Source: JAGVPT01 sp963772165 (GTDB lineage Bacteria > Bacteroidota > Ignavibacteria > UBA10030 > UBA8401). From it: 64,000 nt of DNA. A program made the translations under genes and the position numbers. Of this stretch, positions 24,840-34,393 are shown piece after piece. The stretch lies in the NCBI GenBank assembly GCA_963772165.1, contig CAVYWA010000010.1, forward strand, positions 1 through 64,000. The letters run 5' to 3'. Position 1 is the first letter of the stretch; the number at the start of each line of letters is the position of its first letter. The notes under the pieces are model-generated. The model did not search any database, was not told the DNA's origin, and saw only the letters and a list, made by a program, of their open reading frames with translations.

Positions 24840-26693
24840 TCAGCAACACCCGAATTCCGGCGGGTCATTCTTTCCGTTCGGGGCATAGACCAACCGGCCT
24901 CCCGTAAAATATTCTTTCTTCACCAGGATTCGATACCATCGTCTCGCCGAGTCGATCAAAATGATGGCAGCACAGAGCATAATGATTGCCGTGAGCAGAG
25001 AATTCAAATATCCCTGAAACCTTGTCGCAGGATTGTCCGTCATCGGCAAAAAATTATCGGTGATATTCAAGAAGCCCGCCGAGAAGGTTGTGACAGAGAC
25101 GAACGCTAACGGCACCATCGCCACCCAGACATACTTTTGCTTTCCTGCGTTGATGATCGCCGTCGCTGCAACGCACAATGCAACGCTTGCAAGCAGTTGG
25201 TTCGCCACGCCGAACATCGGCCAGATACTGCTGATGCTCCCCGTGTGGATGAAATATGCCCAGCAGCAAACGATGAACCCGGTAGAAAGCAACGTCCCCG
25301 GCATCCAATCCGTTCTTTCAAACGGTTTGTAAAACTTTCCGATAAATTCCTGGACGAGAAACCTGCCGATGCGTGTTCCGGCATCGATCGTTGTTAGGAT
25401 GAACAATGCCTCGAACATAATGGCGAAGTGATACCAGTATGACATCAGTCCTTTCATTCCCGGCAGCGCAGTGAAGATTTGTGCGAACCCGACGGCAAGT
25501 GACACGGCGCCGCCCGGGCGGCCTGCGATGCTCTCGCCGACTTCCCGCGCAAGTTCGGTGAGATTCACCGTCGGAATTCCCAGAGCGGAAAATTTTTGAG
25601 CGGGGACGTTAATCGCGAAATAATCTCCCGGGAACAACGAGCTTGCGGCGACGAGCGCAATGATACCGACTAATCCTTCCATGAGCATCGCGCCGTACCC
25701 TATCATCCGGGCCTCGGTTTCCTTATCGAGCATTTTCGGCGTCGTGCCGGATGAAACGAGCGCATGAAATCCGGATATCGCTCCGCACGCTATTGTGACA
25801 AAAACGAACGGGAAAATTTTTCCCGAAATAATCGGCCCGCCCCCGTGGATAAACTCCGTCACCATCGGCATTTTCAACTCCGGCATAACGACGAAAACGC
25901 CTACGACGAGTGCAGCGATGGTGCCGATTTTCATGTACGAACTCAAATAGTCGCGCGGCGCCAAGAGCAGCCACACGGGAAGGATCGACGCAACAAATCC
26001 ATACGCGGCCATCAGGTTGATGATCCCCGCTCTTGAAAATGTAAAATACGGCTCAAGCCATGACCCCGGAATGTAGCTCCCGACGAACACCGAAATGAGA
26101 ACCCCTGCAACGCCGATAACGCTCGCTTCGGCTATTCTTCCTTTTCGAATCCTATACATATAAAGTCCGACAAACAGGGCGAGCGGAATTGTCATCGCTA
26201 TCGTAAACGTTCCCCATGCACTGTCGTGCAACGCGTTCGCAACGGCAAGCCCGAGTCCCGCCAGAGCGATAATCACGATGAAGAGAATGGCAATCGACGC
26301 GATGACGCCCGAAAGCGGACTTACTTCGTGCCGTGCAATTTCCGCCAACGACTTTCCATTCCGTCGAATTGAGAGTCCGAGAATAAGAAAATCGTGTACG
26401 GCGCCTCCGAGGACAACGCCGATCAACAGCCACAAGAAACCCGGAAGGAATCCGAATTGTGCCGCAAGAACTGGGCCGATCAGAGGGCCGGCCCCCGAGA
26501 TCGCAGCGAAGTGGTGGCCAAACAAGACCCACTTGTTCGTCGGTATGTAATTGCTGCCGTCGTTAAAAGTGTGCGCGGGCGTCGTCCGGCTGTCATTCAG
26601 CGCAATAACTTTTGCGGCAATAAATGCGCTGTAGTAGCGGTACATGATCGCCATGACACACATGGCACCAAGCAAAAATGGAAAAGCGTTCAT
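24840..26693 (-). CDS. cstA: CstA-family carbon starvation / pyruvate-peptide transporter
   Basis: 617 aa, hydrophobic throughout with about 15-16 predicted membrane segments. The CstA signature is clear at the N-terminus: FNDGSNYIPTNKWVLFGHHF, ISGAGPLIGPVLAAQFGFLP, GAVHDF. HALVSSGTTPKML in the middle is also typical. E. coli CstA and BtsT transport peptides and pyruvate; both are about 700 aa, and shorter versions like this one occur in other phyla. The substrate is not readable. No adjacent two-component system is seen. Confidence 0.93.
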   Translation of the reverse strand: MNAFPFLLGAMCVMAIMYRYYSAFIAAKVIALNDSRTTPAHTFNDGSNYIPTNKWVLFGHHFAAISGAGPLIGPVLAAQFGFLPGFLWLLIGVVLGGAVHDFLILGLSIRRNGKSLAEIARHEVSPLSGVIASIAILFIVIIALAGLGLAVANALHDSAWGTFTIAMTIPLALFVGLYMYRIRKGRIAEASVIGVAGVLISVFVGSYIPGSWLEPYFTFSRAGIINLMAAYGFVASILPVWLLLAPRDYLSSYMKIGTIAALVVGVFVVMPELKMPMVTEFIHGGGPIISGKIFPFVFVTIACGAISGFHALVSSGTTPKMLDKETEARMIGYGAMLMEGLVGIIALVAASSLFPGDYFAINVPAQKFSALGIPTVNLTELAREVGESIAGRPGGAVSLAVGFAQIFTALPGMKGLMSYWYHFAIMFEALFILTTIDAGTRIGRFLVQEFIGKFYKPFERTDWMPGTLLSTGFIVCCWAYFIHTGSISSIWPMFGVANQLLASVALCVAATAIINAGKQKYVWVAMVPLAFVSVTTFSAGFLNITDNFLPMTDNPATRFQGYLNSLLTAIIMLCAAIILIDSARRWYRILVKKEYFTGGRLVYAPNGKNDPPEFGCC

Positions 26694-26748
26694 GGAATCA
26701 ACAATATTTGTTTGAGGAGAAACACTTAAATAATGTTAAACCTATTTT

Positions 26749-26836
26749 CAATTTTCGATTTGCAATTTACGATCTGAAGAACATCCGGCTGAAAATCAGT
26801 TGGCATTCAAAAATTGCAAATTGTCGATCGAAAATC
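26749..26836. repeat. Heptamer repeat array with facing arms
   Basis: Between cstA and yraN. The left arm is four consecutive 7-mers, CAATTTT, CGATTTG, CAATTTA, CGATCTG (26749-26776). The right arm (26808-26836), read on the other strand, contains CGATCGA, CAATTTG and CAATTTT. The right arm ends immediately next to the TGA stop of yraN (26837-26839). Confidence 0.65.
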
Positions 26837-27190
26837 TCAAAAAGCATTTTTATAATGGACAAACTTCGTTATCCCGTTCTCGACATTAATCGCCACAACA
26901 TCGAACCGGCAAGAAATGTTGTCTAAATTTTTTTCCTGAACATAGCCCTCCGCCGTTCGGCGGATCAGCTCCTGCTTTGCGGGCGTGACTGCTTCTTCCG
27001 GCAAACCAAACCGGGTAGTGCGGCGTAGCTTCACTTCGACAAACACAAGGTCGTTCCCGTCCTTCGCGACAATATCGATCTCGCCATGATGAAAGGTGTA
27101 GTTCCGGTCAAGGATGGCAAATCCCTGACGCTGCAAGAATAAAACGGCATCCCGTTCACCGCTATTCCCGATCGCCCGCGTCGATTTCAT
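26837..27190 (-). CDS. YraN/UPF0102-family nuclease-like protein
   Basis: 117 aa from the ATG at 27190 with a purine-rich leader; an in-frame ATG five codons upstream also exists. The UPF0102 core is intact: GERDAVLFLQRQGFAILDRN, then the restriction-endonuclease-like catalytic residues in HHGEIDIVAKDGNDLVFVEV (E-x-D and E-x-K, VEVKLR). The family is thought to be Holliday-junction-resolvase-like, without a settled role. It lies next to rnhB, which is the usual neighbourhood in many bacteria. Confidence 0.9.
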   Translation of the reverse strand: MKSTRAIGNSGERDAVLFLQRQGFAILDRNYTFHHGEIDIVAKDGNDLVFVEVKLRRTTRFGLPEEAVTPAKQELIRRTAEGYVQEKNLDNISCRFDVVAINVENGITKFVHYKNAF

Positions 27191-27313
27191 CCCCCGTTCC
27201 CTCAAAATAATGCCCCCAAAAAACTGCAGAAATAGATTCCGAACGTTCGAGCCGTGAGCCCGGCAATACGGACAATCGGCGCTCGGAAGACGGAGAAACC
27301 GTTACGGGGATAT

Positions 27314-27982
27314 TCATGCGCTGACCATGACGTCTGTGGAATCCATATTCGGGACATGAAAGGTTTTGCGGTGAATCTCGGAAAGCCCGTACCGATGAAT
27401 CGCGGCGATATGTTCGCGTGTGCCGTAGCCTTTATGTTTTGCAAACCCGTAGTGCGGAAATATTAAGTCGTATTCTTTCATGAGTGCATCGCGTGTCACC
27501 TTCGCAATAATCGATGCTGCCGCAATTGCGTGGGATAACGCATCGCCTTTCACAATATTTTCGACCGGGATATTTTCGTGATGGAAAAAATTTCCATCCA
27601 CAAGAAGCTGTTCCGGCTGAACACGGAGTTGCCCGATTGCTTTGTGCATCGCCAGCATCGATGCTTGCAGGATATTGATTCGGTCAATCACCTCGTGGCT
27701 CACCGTTCCAACGCCCACTGCAACCGCTTCTTTGCAGATAGCGTGGTAAAGGCTTTCCCGCCGGCTTGCTGAGAGTTTTTTCGAATCGTTGACAAATGGG
27801 ATACAAACGCCGGGTTTAAAAATAACTGCGGCGGCAACGACGGGACCGGCAAGAGGACCCCTTCCTGCTTCATCGACTCCGGCAACGAGCAAGATATTCC
27901 GCTCCCAGTACCGCCGCTCGAAATAAAGGAGGTCCCTGATTTCTCCCTTTAGCCGAGTGCGGAGTTTTTCTGTATCTCGCAT
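27314..27982 (-). CDS. rnhB: Ribonuclease HII
   Basis: 222 aa. Removes ribonucleotides and RNA from RNA-DNA hybrids. The catalytic carboxylates are in VAGVDEAGRGPLAGPV (Asp37, Glu38), with further family blocks in NDSKKLSASRRE and the third aspartate in QLLVDGNFF. The region KGDALSHAIAAASIIAKVTRD is typical of RNase HII. It is followed on the same strand by yraN. Confidence 0.96.
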   Translation of the reverse strand: MRDTEKLRTRLKGEIRDLLYFERRYWERNILLVAGVDEAGRGPLAGPVVAAAVIFKPGVCIPFVNDSKKLSASRRESLYHAICKEAVAVGVGTVSHEVIDRINILQASMLAMHKAIGQLRVQPEQLLVDGNFFHHENIPVENIVKGDALSHAIAAASIIAKVTRDALMKEYDLIFPHYGFAKHKGYGTREHIAAIHRYGLSEIHRKTFHVPNMDSTDVMVSA

Positions 27983-28019
27983 CTACAATCCTCCCTTATG
28001 CCTGAGCGCAAACTCAGGC

Positions 28020-28850
28020 TTAGCCCAGGTAAATGGCAAGCAAGCCAATCAGCATGTCGTATTTCAGGATGGTGCTAAGCCGGTTTAGATTTTTAGGTGT
28101 TGCGTCTTTCCACATTGAGAAAAGCCCAAACACGATGACACAATCGACGCCGACGAGGACAATGATAAAATAAACTATTCCGTATTGATGGCTTGCGAAT
28201 GGAATGATCGTCGAACCGACAACGGCGAGGAGAAATGCCGTTGCGACAATTGATGCAGATTTCAAGCCGTACTTGACCGGAAATGTTTCTGCATGATGGA
28301 GCGCATCGCCTTCAACATCCTCCATATCTTTTATGAGTTCACGCCCGACATTGATAAGAAATGCGAAGAGAGCGGGAACTATTGCCCGGTCGATATTTCC
28401 GACTGCCGCTCCCCCGTAAATAAATGCCAGCCCCGTAAGTAAACCGACCGTGAGATTACCAAAGAGGGGTGTCCTCTTCAACATGTAACTATAAAAGAAA
28501 ATGAGAACCGCGGCACCGAGGGCAATCGCTTGTGCGCTCGGATGTAAAAAAAGATTCAACAACAAACCAACAGCAGTCAAGAGGGCGTAGAAGATTGCAG
28601 CAGCCTGCCCAGAGACGGCGCCGCTCGGCAGGGGCCGTGCAGGTTTATTGACGCGGTCGATTTCCACATCGAAAATGTCATTGATAACCATGCCGCCTCC
28701 GCCGATAAGTCCGGCAGCAAACGACGCGAGGAGCATCGCAGGAATGTGCCTGGCGTTCCCGCCGGCGAGCAAGCACGAGACAAACACGGAGGCAATGGTG
28801 ATAATACCATTCGACGGGCGGAGAAGAAGAATGTAACGATTATTAAACAA
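28020..28850 (-). CDS. UbiA-family prenyltransferase (DGGGP synthase-like)
   Basis: 276 aa starting at a TTG (28850), with eight to nine membrane helices. Both Asp-rich prenyl-diphosphate motifs are present: GMVINDIFDVEIDRVNKP (about 53-70) and NVGRELIKDMEDVEGD (about 165-180). The first motif with INKPARPLPSG-like sequence resembles geranylgeranylglyceryl-phosphate geranylgeranyltransferases, which FCB bacteria often carry. MenA/UbiA-type quinone prenyltransferases are the main alternative. The neighbours (rnhB, Omp85) do not settle the substrate. Confidence 0.8.
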   Translation of the reverse strand: MFNNRYILLLRPSNGIITIASVFVSCLLAGGNARHIPAMLLASFAAGLIGGGGMVINDIFDVEIDRVNKPARPLPSGAVSGQAAAIFYALLTAVGLLLNLFLHPSAQAIALGAAVLIFFYSYMLKRTPLFGNLTVGLLTGLAFIYGGAAVGNIDRAIVPALFAFLINVGRELIKDMEDVEGDALHHAETFPVKYGLKSASIVATAFLLAVVGSTIIPFASHQYGIVYFIIVLVGVDCVIVFGLFSMWKDATPKNLNRLSTILKYDMLIGLLAIYLG

Positions 28851-28936
28851 TGGAAATCAAGTATGTGATTGGTGTTTTGAACGCCCCAGCGTAAAGGCTG
28901 CGAGCTTCTGTGCCGTCAACCGTACTACGACGGGGA

Positions 28937-30715
28937 TTAAAAATCATTGGCTATCCCGAAATGTATTTTCGCAGTGCTGAATGTGTCCCCCTCGCCCAGC
29001 GCAAGGCTGACCTGTAAAATGCCCAGCGATGTATCGAGGCGCGTTCCGACTCCATAACCGTACAAAAATTTTTCCTGGGATGGAAGAGCGTGAAGAATGT
29101 CGGGAGGTCTCGAAAAATACCCGGCATCCACGAAACCGAAAACGCTGGAAAGCCGTCCGGTCAAAAATCGATATTCGAGATTTGACCAAAGAACCTGTGA
29201 ACCGTAAAACTGATTTTCGAGATAACCGCGGACAGTATTCGTCCCCCCGATCTGGAATAAATCGCTCTGTTCCAGCTGGCTGGAGGTGATCTTTTTTCCG
29301 TGGAATCCCGCAAGCAATACCTGCCTTGTGAAAAGGGGGAGATAGCATTCCATGTCCATCGAAAACTGCTCGACAAGAAAACTTTGAACCGGTGCAAGCG
29401 ACAGATATTGTTCCGGCCCCGTAATGTTTTTCGTACCGCGGCTGTAGGCCGTAGCATAACTGATTCCCGAGGTTGGATTACGAACGTCGTCACGCGTATC
29501 ATAGTGGATTTCTCCTCCCAACGAGAGAAGGTTGCTTTCAAATACGCTAAAATACGTTAAATCTGCCGATGGGATAACGGACTCCTGGCTGATGGTGGCG
29601 GCGATCGACAGGTCGGACGTCAGATTGACATCAGCCCGAAAGTCGAACCTGGTTTTAATGTATGATGAATCCTGTTTACGCTGGAAAATTCCCACGCCGG
29701 CGTTGACGGGATATCCGGCGACCCATGGTTCGTTGTAGGTCGCTTCAAGCTCCTCCGTCGATTGATTTTCCCGCTGCCAGCGGACAACGACCTTCCGACC
29801 CGTCCCGAACAAATTCCTCATCGACACAAACACATTGCCGGTAAAATACCCGCTCGCCCCTCCCGGAGTGGGGGGAACATAGCCGACAATGCCGTCGAAA
29901 TTATTGGTATTCCCTTCCTGCACGGCAATCGCTATTCCTCCTGAGACGGTGTCAGCTGCACCGGGGTCATGAGAAAGATACAGCTGGGGCTCCTGTACGG
30001 AAGAAAAAATTCCGAGGCGTTCGAGCCTTCGCCGGATGCCGTCCACTTTTTCCTGGTCGTAAATTTCGGACGGCTGAAGATATGCTTCCCGGGCGATGAC
30101 ATTTCCCCGCGTCAGTGTATTCCCTTCCACTTTGACTTCAGTAAGATAAACCCGCGGCCCTTCCGTCACGGCAAGATCAAATGACAATTTTGAAGTGTCG
30201 AGAGAATCTATTTTGAGGGAATCAACATGCACTTTCGCCAGCGGATAACCTCTGTTTTCGTACCGGATCAAGACATTATCAATATCTTTCTCGATGGTCG
30301 CTTGGTGAAGAAGCGTTCCCGGAACTGTTTCAAATTGCCTCCGCATGTCGTCGGGCGAAAAAACTGTCATTCCGGAAATTCCGATACGTGCAATGAGAGA
30401 TTGTTTCCCTTCATTCAAAAAAAAATCCAGCCCAACGGTTGCGCTGTCCGCCGAAAAAATGCGTTCAACAGAATCGACCCGCGCAAAGAAGAAGCCTTCC
30501 TGCCGGTATTGATCCATCAGCGCTTGAATGGAGGTGTGCACCCGCTCGAGTGAAAACTCAGCTCCGCGGGAAAAGGGGAGGAATTGAAGCAGCTCCCGCT
30601 GTGAAAAATAATGATTCCCGTCAAATTCGATCGACGCGATTTTTGCCTGGGAGAGGAGAGCGCAAGGCAGGAACCCCATGATGATACAGACCCCGAGCAG
30701 ATGTCCTCGGCACAT
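28937..30715 (-). CDS. Omp85-family outer-membrane protein (BamA/TamA-like)
   Basis: 592 aa from the ATG at 30715 (MCRGHLLGVCIIMGFLPCAL, a signal peptide); the frame is open much further upstream but there it overlaps the GWxTD gene. Two or three POTRA domains (about 25-255), for example ASIEFDGNHYFSQRELLQFL and LTEVKVEGNTLTRGNVIARE, precede a 16-strand-type barrel. The barrel contains a GGTNTVRGYLENQFYG block, the lid-loop VRGY motif of Omp85 proteins, and ends in FGIANDF with the terminal Phe. It is shorter than BamA, so it may be a TamA-like or accessory insertase. Confidence 0.88.
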   Translation of the reverse strand: MCRGHLLGVCIIMGFLPCALLSQAKIASIEFDGNHYFSQRELLQFLPFSRGAEFSLERVHTSIQALMDQYRQEGFFFARVDSVERIFSADSATVGLDFFLNEGKQSLIARIGISGMTVFSPDDMRRQFETVPGTLLHQATIEKDIDNVLIRYENRGYPLAKVHVDSLKIDSLDTSKLSFDLAVTEGPRVYLTEVKVEGNTLTRGNVIAREAYLQPSEIYDQEKVDGIRRRLERLGIFSSVQEPQLYLSHDPGAADTVSGGIAIAVQEGNTNNFDGIVGYVPPTPGGASGYFTGNVFVSMRNLFGTGRKVVVRWQRENQSTEELEATYNEPWVAGYPVNAGVGIFQRKQDSSYIKTRFDFRADVNLTSDLSIAATISQESVIPSADLTYFSVFESNLLSLGGEIHYDTRDDVRNPTSGISYATAYSRGTKNITGPEQYLSLAPVQSFLVEQFSMDMECYLPLFTRQVLLAGFHGKKITSSQLEQSDLFQIGGTNTVRGYLENQFYGSQVLWSNLEYRFLTGRLSSVFGFVDAGYFSRPPDILHALPSQEKFLYGYGVGTRLDTSLGILQVSLALGEGDTFSTAKIHFGIANDF

Positions 30716-30755
30716 GAGTGGCAGTACGATGGTGTCCACAACGGCTGGGGCAACA

Positions 30756-32108
30756 CTATTTATTAGCGCGCTGCACCAAATCCCAAATCGGCGTGATGAG
30801 CCGGTAATCACCGAAACCAGATTCATCGACGAAAACAATTTGCTTGTCAAAATCGTAGTAGTTCCAAATTTCGTACGGTTTAGAGTCACCCTCGAACGGA
30901 TGCCGGTCGACGCTGCTTGGTGCCCCGAGAATGATGTAGGCCATGCCCATATCGGTACGCCAGCCTTCAGTGAAATGGGAGAAATGCTCGTTCGCATATT
31001 GAACGCGGCTGTAGTATTCTTCCATCTTGATGTTGTGCTGCATCCCCGGACTGGGGTTTCGTTTACGCCAAAATTCCTGGAAAAGCTTTTGCTTTTCCTC
31101 AAGAGTCGTAGCATCGGCCATTGCGTTATATTCTTTGCTGCTTGCAATATACTTCGTTTGTTTGATCGCAAGGTCAATATCTACGAGCGTCGTCGGCACG
31201 CTTCCCCACCGCATCACGAAATCGCGCCTTTTCTCCGCCAAGTATGTCACGACCGTATCGGCATTGGGGATCGTCTGTGCATCGACTTCCAGGAAATATG
31301 CACCAACCGGAAACCGCGCGCTGTCTATTGCTGCAATCACCTCCGACTTTTTTCCGTCCAAACGGCGGTGCTCACTGTGTACGTACACCCGGTTTTCCTT
31401 CTTGTCGAACACCTGGTACGTCAACGCAACCGAATCGGCTCCTGTTTTATTATAGAGTTCGAAGAAAAAAGAAAATCCATGAGGGAGATCGTAGAGGTTC
31501 CCCGAAACATTCGGAACGATGGTCGATTGCCCTCTCTCAGTCTTGACACGGTTCACCAGCATAATGTCGCTGACCGAAAACGGCGTCACCGCATAATTGG
31601 GGACATCCATTTTCCTGACTTGTGCAAATGCTTTCCCCGATTCCTTCTCGCGCAATTCGACGTGCATCTCATAGCTGCCGGGAGCGAGTGTAAACGAACC
31701 CATGGCAGGACTGAATTCACCCCTCGACTGTGTTTCATCAAACATGCGCACGTAAATTTCCTTGTTCCAAGTTTTTTCAAAGATACCATTTCCATCGCCG
31801 TTAAGGATGTCAATGGTAATTTCGTACCGTGCAACAAACCCTGAGTCGGTAGCGGCGAATTGCAGTACTTCGAAAGGAACTTCGGTATAAATATCAATTC
31901 GGGACGACGACGAGTCGTTCGACCGGAAGCTCATGGCGTCAAGGTAGAATGCGGGAATACCGATGGGGACATAATCTGAACGGTTATCGACCTGAGCGCG
32001 AAGGAAACCGAACTGAGCGAAAAAGAAGAATGCACTGAGAAAGAGTCTTCGCATATGGGCAGCGTGCCGGTAATTGAAATTTTTTCTTCCGTCGTACACT
32101 TCCGTCAA
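30756..32108 (-). CDS. GWxTD-domain exported protein
   Basis: 450 aa. The ATG at 32108 overlaps the rimO stop (ATGA); an inner ATG at 32054 begins a cleaner signal peptide (MRRLFLSAFFFFAQFGFLRA). The middle is beta-rich. The C-terminal domain carries the name-giving motif in HFTEGWRTDMGMAYIILG followed by PYEIWNYYDFDKQIVFVDES. This domain is found in FCB and related phyla and its function is unknown. It sits between rimO and the Omp85 gene, a hint of envelope function. Confidence 0.85.
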   Translation of the reverse strand: MTEVYDGRKNFNYRHAAHMRRLFLSAFFFFAQFGFLRAQVDNRSDYVPIGIPAFYLDAMSFRSNDSSSSRIDIYTEVPFEVLQFAATDSGFVARYEITIDILNGDGNGIFEKTWNKEIYVRMFDETQSRGEFSPAMGSFTLAPGSYEMHVELREKESGKAFAQVRKMDVPNYAVTPFSVSDIMLVNRVKTERGQSTIVPNVSGNLYDLPHGFSFFFELYNKTGADSVALTYQVFDKKENRVYVHSEHRRLDGKKSEVIAAIDSARFPVGAYFLEVDAQTIPNADTVVTYLAEKRRDFVMRWGSVPTTLVDIDLAIKQTKYIASSKEYNAMADATTLEEKQKLFQEFWRKRNPSPGMQHNIKMEEYYSRVQYANEHFSHFTEGWRTDMGMAYIILGAPSSVDRHPFEGDSKPYEIWNYYDFDKQIVFVDESGFGDYRLITPIWDLVQRANK

Positions 32109-33430
32109 ACCGTCTCGCCGTAAAGATCGAACTCTGCGGCGTCGGTCACCAATACATTAACAAATTCACCGGCGGAAAGGTGTCGATCATCCGTCGATGT
32201 AATAAAAATTTCATTATCTATTTCAGGAGCATCCCACATTGTTCTGCCAACGTGCGTCCCATCCTCGCATCGTTCTACAACAGCCCGGGCGATTTTCCCG
32301 ATGCGTCCTTCGTTTCGCTCGCGTGAAATTTCTTTCTGAACATCCATGATCCTTGCACGGCGGGCTTCCTTCTCATCGTAGGGAATCGGATCGCCGAGGC
32401 CGTACGCCCCCGTCCCATCCTCCTGCGAGTACGTGAAAACTCCCAGCCTGTCAAAACGAACGGCTTTGATGAACTCGACCAACTCCTCGACGTCGCGTTC
32501 GCTCTCGTTTGGATAGCCTGTGATCAGTGTCGTTCGCAGCGCGATATCGGGTACCGCCATCCGTATCGATTCGATGAGAGACTCTGTGGCACGCCTCGTT
32601 ATTCCGCGACGCATCGACTTGAGGACGCTATCGGAAGCATGTTGGATCGGCATGTCGAGGTAACGGCAAATTTTCGGATTTTCCTGGAAGACCTGCAGAA
32701 CGTCGAGAGGAAATTTTGCCGGGTACGCGTACATCAACCGGACCCATTCGAGCTCTTTCACGCTGGCCAGTGAGTTGAGCAGTGACCCGAGCTTCCTTTG
32801 ACCGTAGAGGTCCATCCCGTAGTATGTCGTGTCCTGGCCGATCACGATAAGTTCCTTGACGCCTTTGTTGACCAGTTTCATCACCTCGTCCATGACTTCA
32901 CCGACGGGTTTTGAACGATGAGTGCCGCGCATCATCGGGATGGCACAGAATGAGCAAGGGTTATCGCAGCCTTCGGAAATTTTCAAGTACGCGGAATATC
33001 GAGGCGTCGAGAGCTGACGCTCTCCGAGTAATTCGTACTTATAATTGCCCCCCAGTTCGTTGACGATCATCGGTGCATCGTTCGATCCAAAGAAACGATC
33101 GACTTCAGGAATCTCTTTGGCGAGGTCGTTATGATAGCGCTCCGATAAGCATCCCATGACGATGACTTTCTCAAGCTTCCCTTCATTTTTCAACTTCACC
33201 GTTTCGAGAATCGTATCGACAGACTGTTTTTTCGCTTCGTCAATGAACCCGCATGTATTGATGACCGCAATTGATGCTTCCGATATCTCGGAAGTCACCT
33301 CGAGATCGCTCCCCTCCAGCTGGCTCCAAAGCGCTTCGGAATCAACTTGATTCTTTGCACAGCCAAGCGTGATGATCGTGATCTTTTTTAACGGCTTGTC
33401 CACTCCAGCTCCTCTTCTCAACTCCTTCAT
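32105..33430 (-). CDS. rimO: Ribosomal protein S12 methylthiotransferase
   Basis: 441 aa. A radical-SAM enzyme that methylthiolates Asp88 of ribosomal protein S12. The N-terminal UPF0004 domain has cluster cysteines Cys24, Cys60 and Cys94 (LGCAKNQVDSE, NTCGFIDEAK, GCLSERY). The radical-SAM triad is SEGCDNPCSFCAIP (Cys155, 159, 162), and a TRAM domain closes the protein. The ATG at 33430 overlaps the cdsA stop (ATGA), but a GTG at 33403 has a better Shine-Dalgarno (GAGGAGC, 6 bases), so the true start may be nine codons in. Confidence 0.96.
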   Translation of the reverse strand: MKELRRGAGVDKPLKKITIITLGCAKNQVDSEALWSQLEGSDLEVTSEISEASIAVINTCGFIDEAKKQSVDTILETVKLKNEGKLEKVIVMGCLSERYHNDLAKEIPEVDRFFGSNDAPMIVNELGGNYKYELLGERQLSTPRYSAYLKISEGCDNPCSFCAIPMMRGTHRSKPVGEVMDEVMKLVNKGVKELIVIGQDTTYYGMDLYGQRKLGSLLNSLASVKELEWVRLMYAYPAKFPLDVLQVFQENPKICRYLDMPIQHASDSVLKSMRRGITRRATESLIESIRMAVPDIALRTTLITGYPNESERDVEELVEFIKAVRFDRLGVFTYSQEDGTGAYGLGDPIPYDEKEARRARIMDVQKEISRERNEGRIGKIARAVVERCEDGTHVGRTMWDAPEIDNEIFITSTDDRHLSAGEFVNVLVTDAAEFDLYGETV

Positions 33431-34393
33431 GACAACACGGCAATGTTTAAATAAAGATACAAAATCGGTGAGACAAATATCAAACTATCAAACCTGTCGA
33501 ATACGCCCCCATGCCCGGGGATGATGGTAGAAGAGTCTTTTATGCCGGCATCCCGCTTAAACAAAGATTCCACCAAATCACCGATTTGTCCGCACACGCC
33601 GATGATGATCCCCATGACCAACGCCTGATGGAATTTCAGGTAGGGAAGGTAAAAACTTTGCGCCGCAATCATCGTTCCAACCCCGCCGAAGAATCCCCAC
33701 ACTGCGCCTTCCCATGTTTTATTAGGACTGACACGTGGAAAAAGCTTGTGCCGCCCTGTCGCCAATCCGCCAAAATACGCTGCCGTATCGCATATCCAGA
33801 TGGATGCAAAGATAGCAATGATCGTCAGCCCTCCCCACCCGTAAGCGACTGCATGCGCCGAGGCAACGGAAATACCGATCACGCCGTTCACATAATCCTG
33901 TGCGAGGCCGATCGGAAATTCGTTCCCGAATAATTCACGAATGCCGATGAAGGTACCGAGAAATACGCCGATATACGCAACTCCGAGAACTGTATATCCG
34001 GTATTGGCAAACACCGAACCTTTGTTGCGAAAGAGCTCAATGATGAGCAGCAGAACGCCGAAGAACAGAAGGACAAGCAAAACAATCCATGGCGTCGTGA
34101 GAAATGGAGCGGTGAATTCCCCGTGGAAAAACACCTGCGCGATGAAGGATTGAATGCGTTGATAATAGAAAGCGCTGTTAACGAGGAACTGCAGCCGCAA
34201 TTCCCAGCGTCCGTTGCGGGGAAGCTCCTTTCAACACCGCCATGGCATAGAATTCGTTCAATGCAAGGCAGGAAATCGCGCTAACAAAAAGGAAAAAAAG
34301 AAATCCGCCGTTATATGAAATAAAAAGGACTGCCGGAATGGCGACAAGTGCGACGAGCACCCGGGAAACAAGGTTTGAAAATTTCGGCGTCAT
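33427..34393 (-). pseudogene. cdsA: Phosphatidate cytidylyltransferase, split by a frameshift
   Basis: CdsA makes CDP-diacylglycerol, the precursor of all glycerophospholipids, in the inner membrane. The N-terminal part (34393 to about 34185: MTPKFSNLVSRVLVALVAIP, first helices) ends at a TAA shortly after GIAAAVPR. The rest continues in another frame from NSAFYYQRIQSF to the CdsA signature KRDAGIKDSSTIIPGHGGVF with DRFDS. The total span of 967 nt is one base more than a multiple of three. Removing one C in GTTCCTCG near 34183-34187 restores one protein of about 321 aa reading AAAVLVNSAFYY. A sequencing error or a real +1 change are both possible. It overlaps the zinc-ribbon gene stop and the rimO start by ATGA. 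Confidence 0.85.

Noticed and set aside
27202..27444. 80-codon open frame on the minus strand
   Set aside because: It overlaps rnhB in a different frame, has no start signal, and the product has no family-like features.
28000..28019. Hairpin GCCTGAG/CTCAGGC at the ubiA-type gene end as terminator
   Set aside because: Only seven base pairs, contains no T-run and lies directly against the stop codon.
30716..31177. Extended N-terminus for the Omp85 protein
   Set aside because: It would overlap most of the GWxTD domain gene; a signal peptide starts at 30715.
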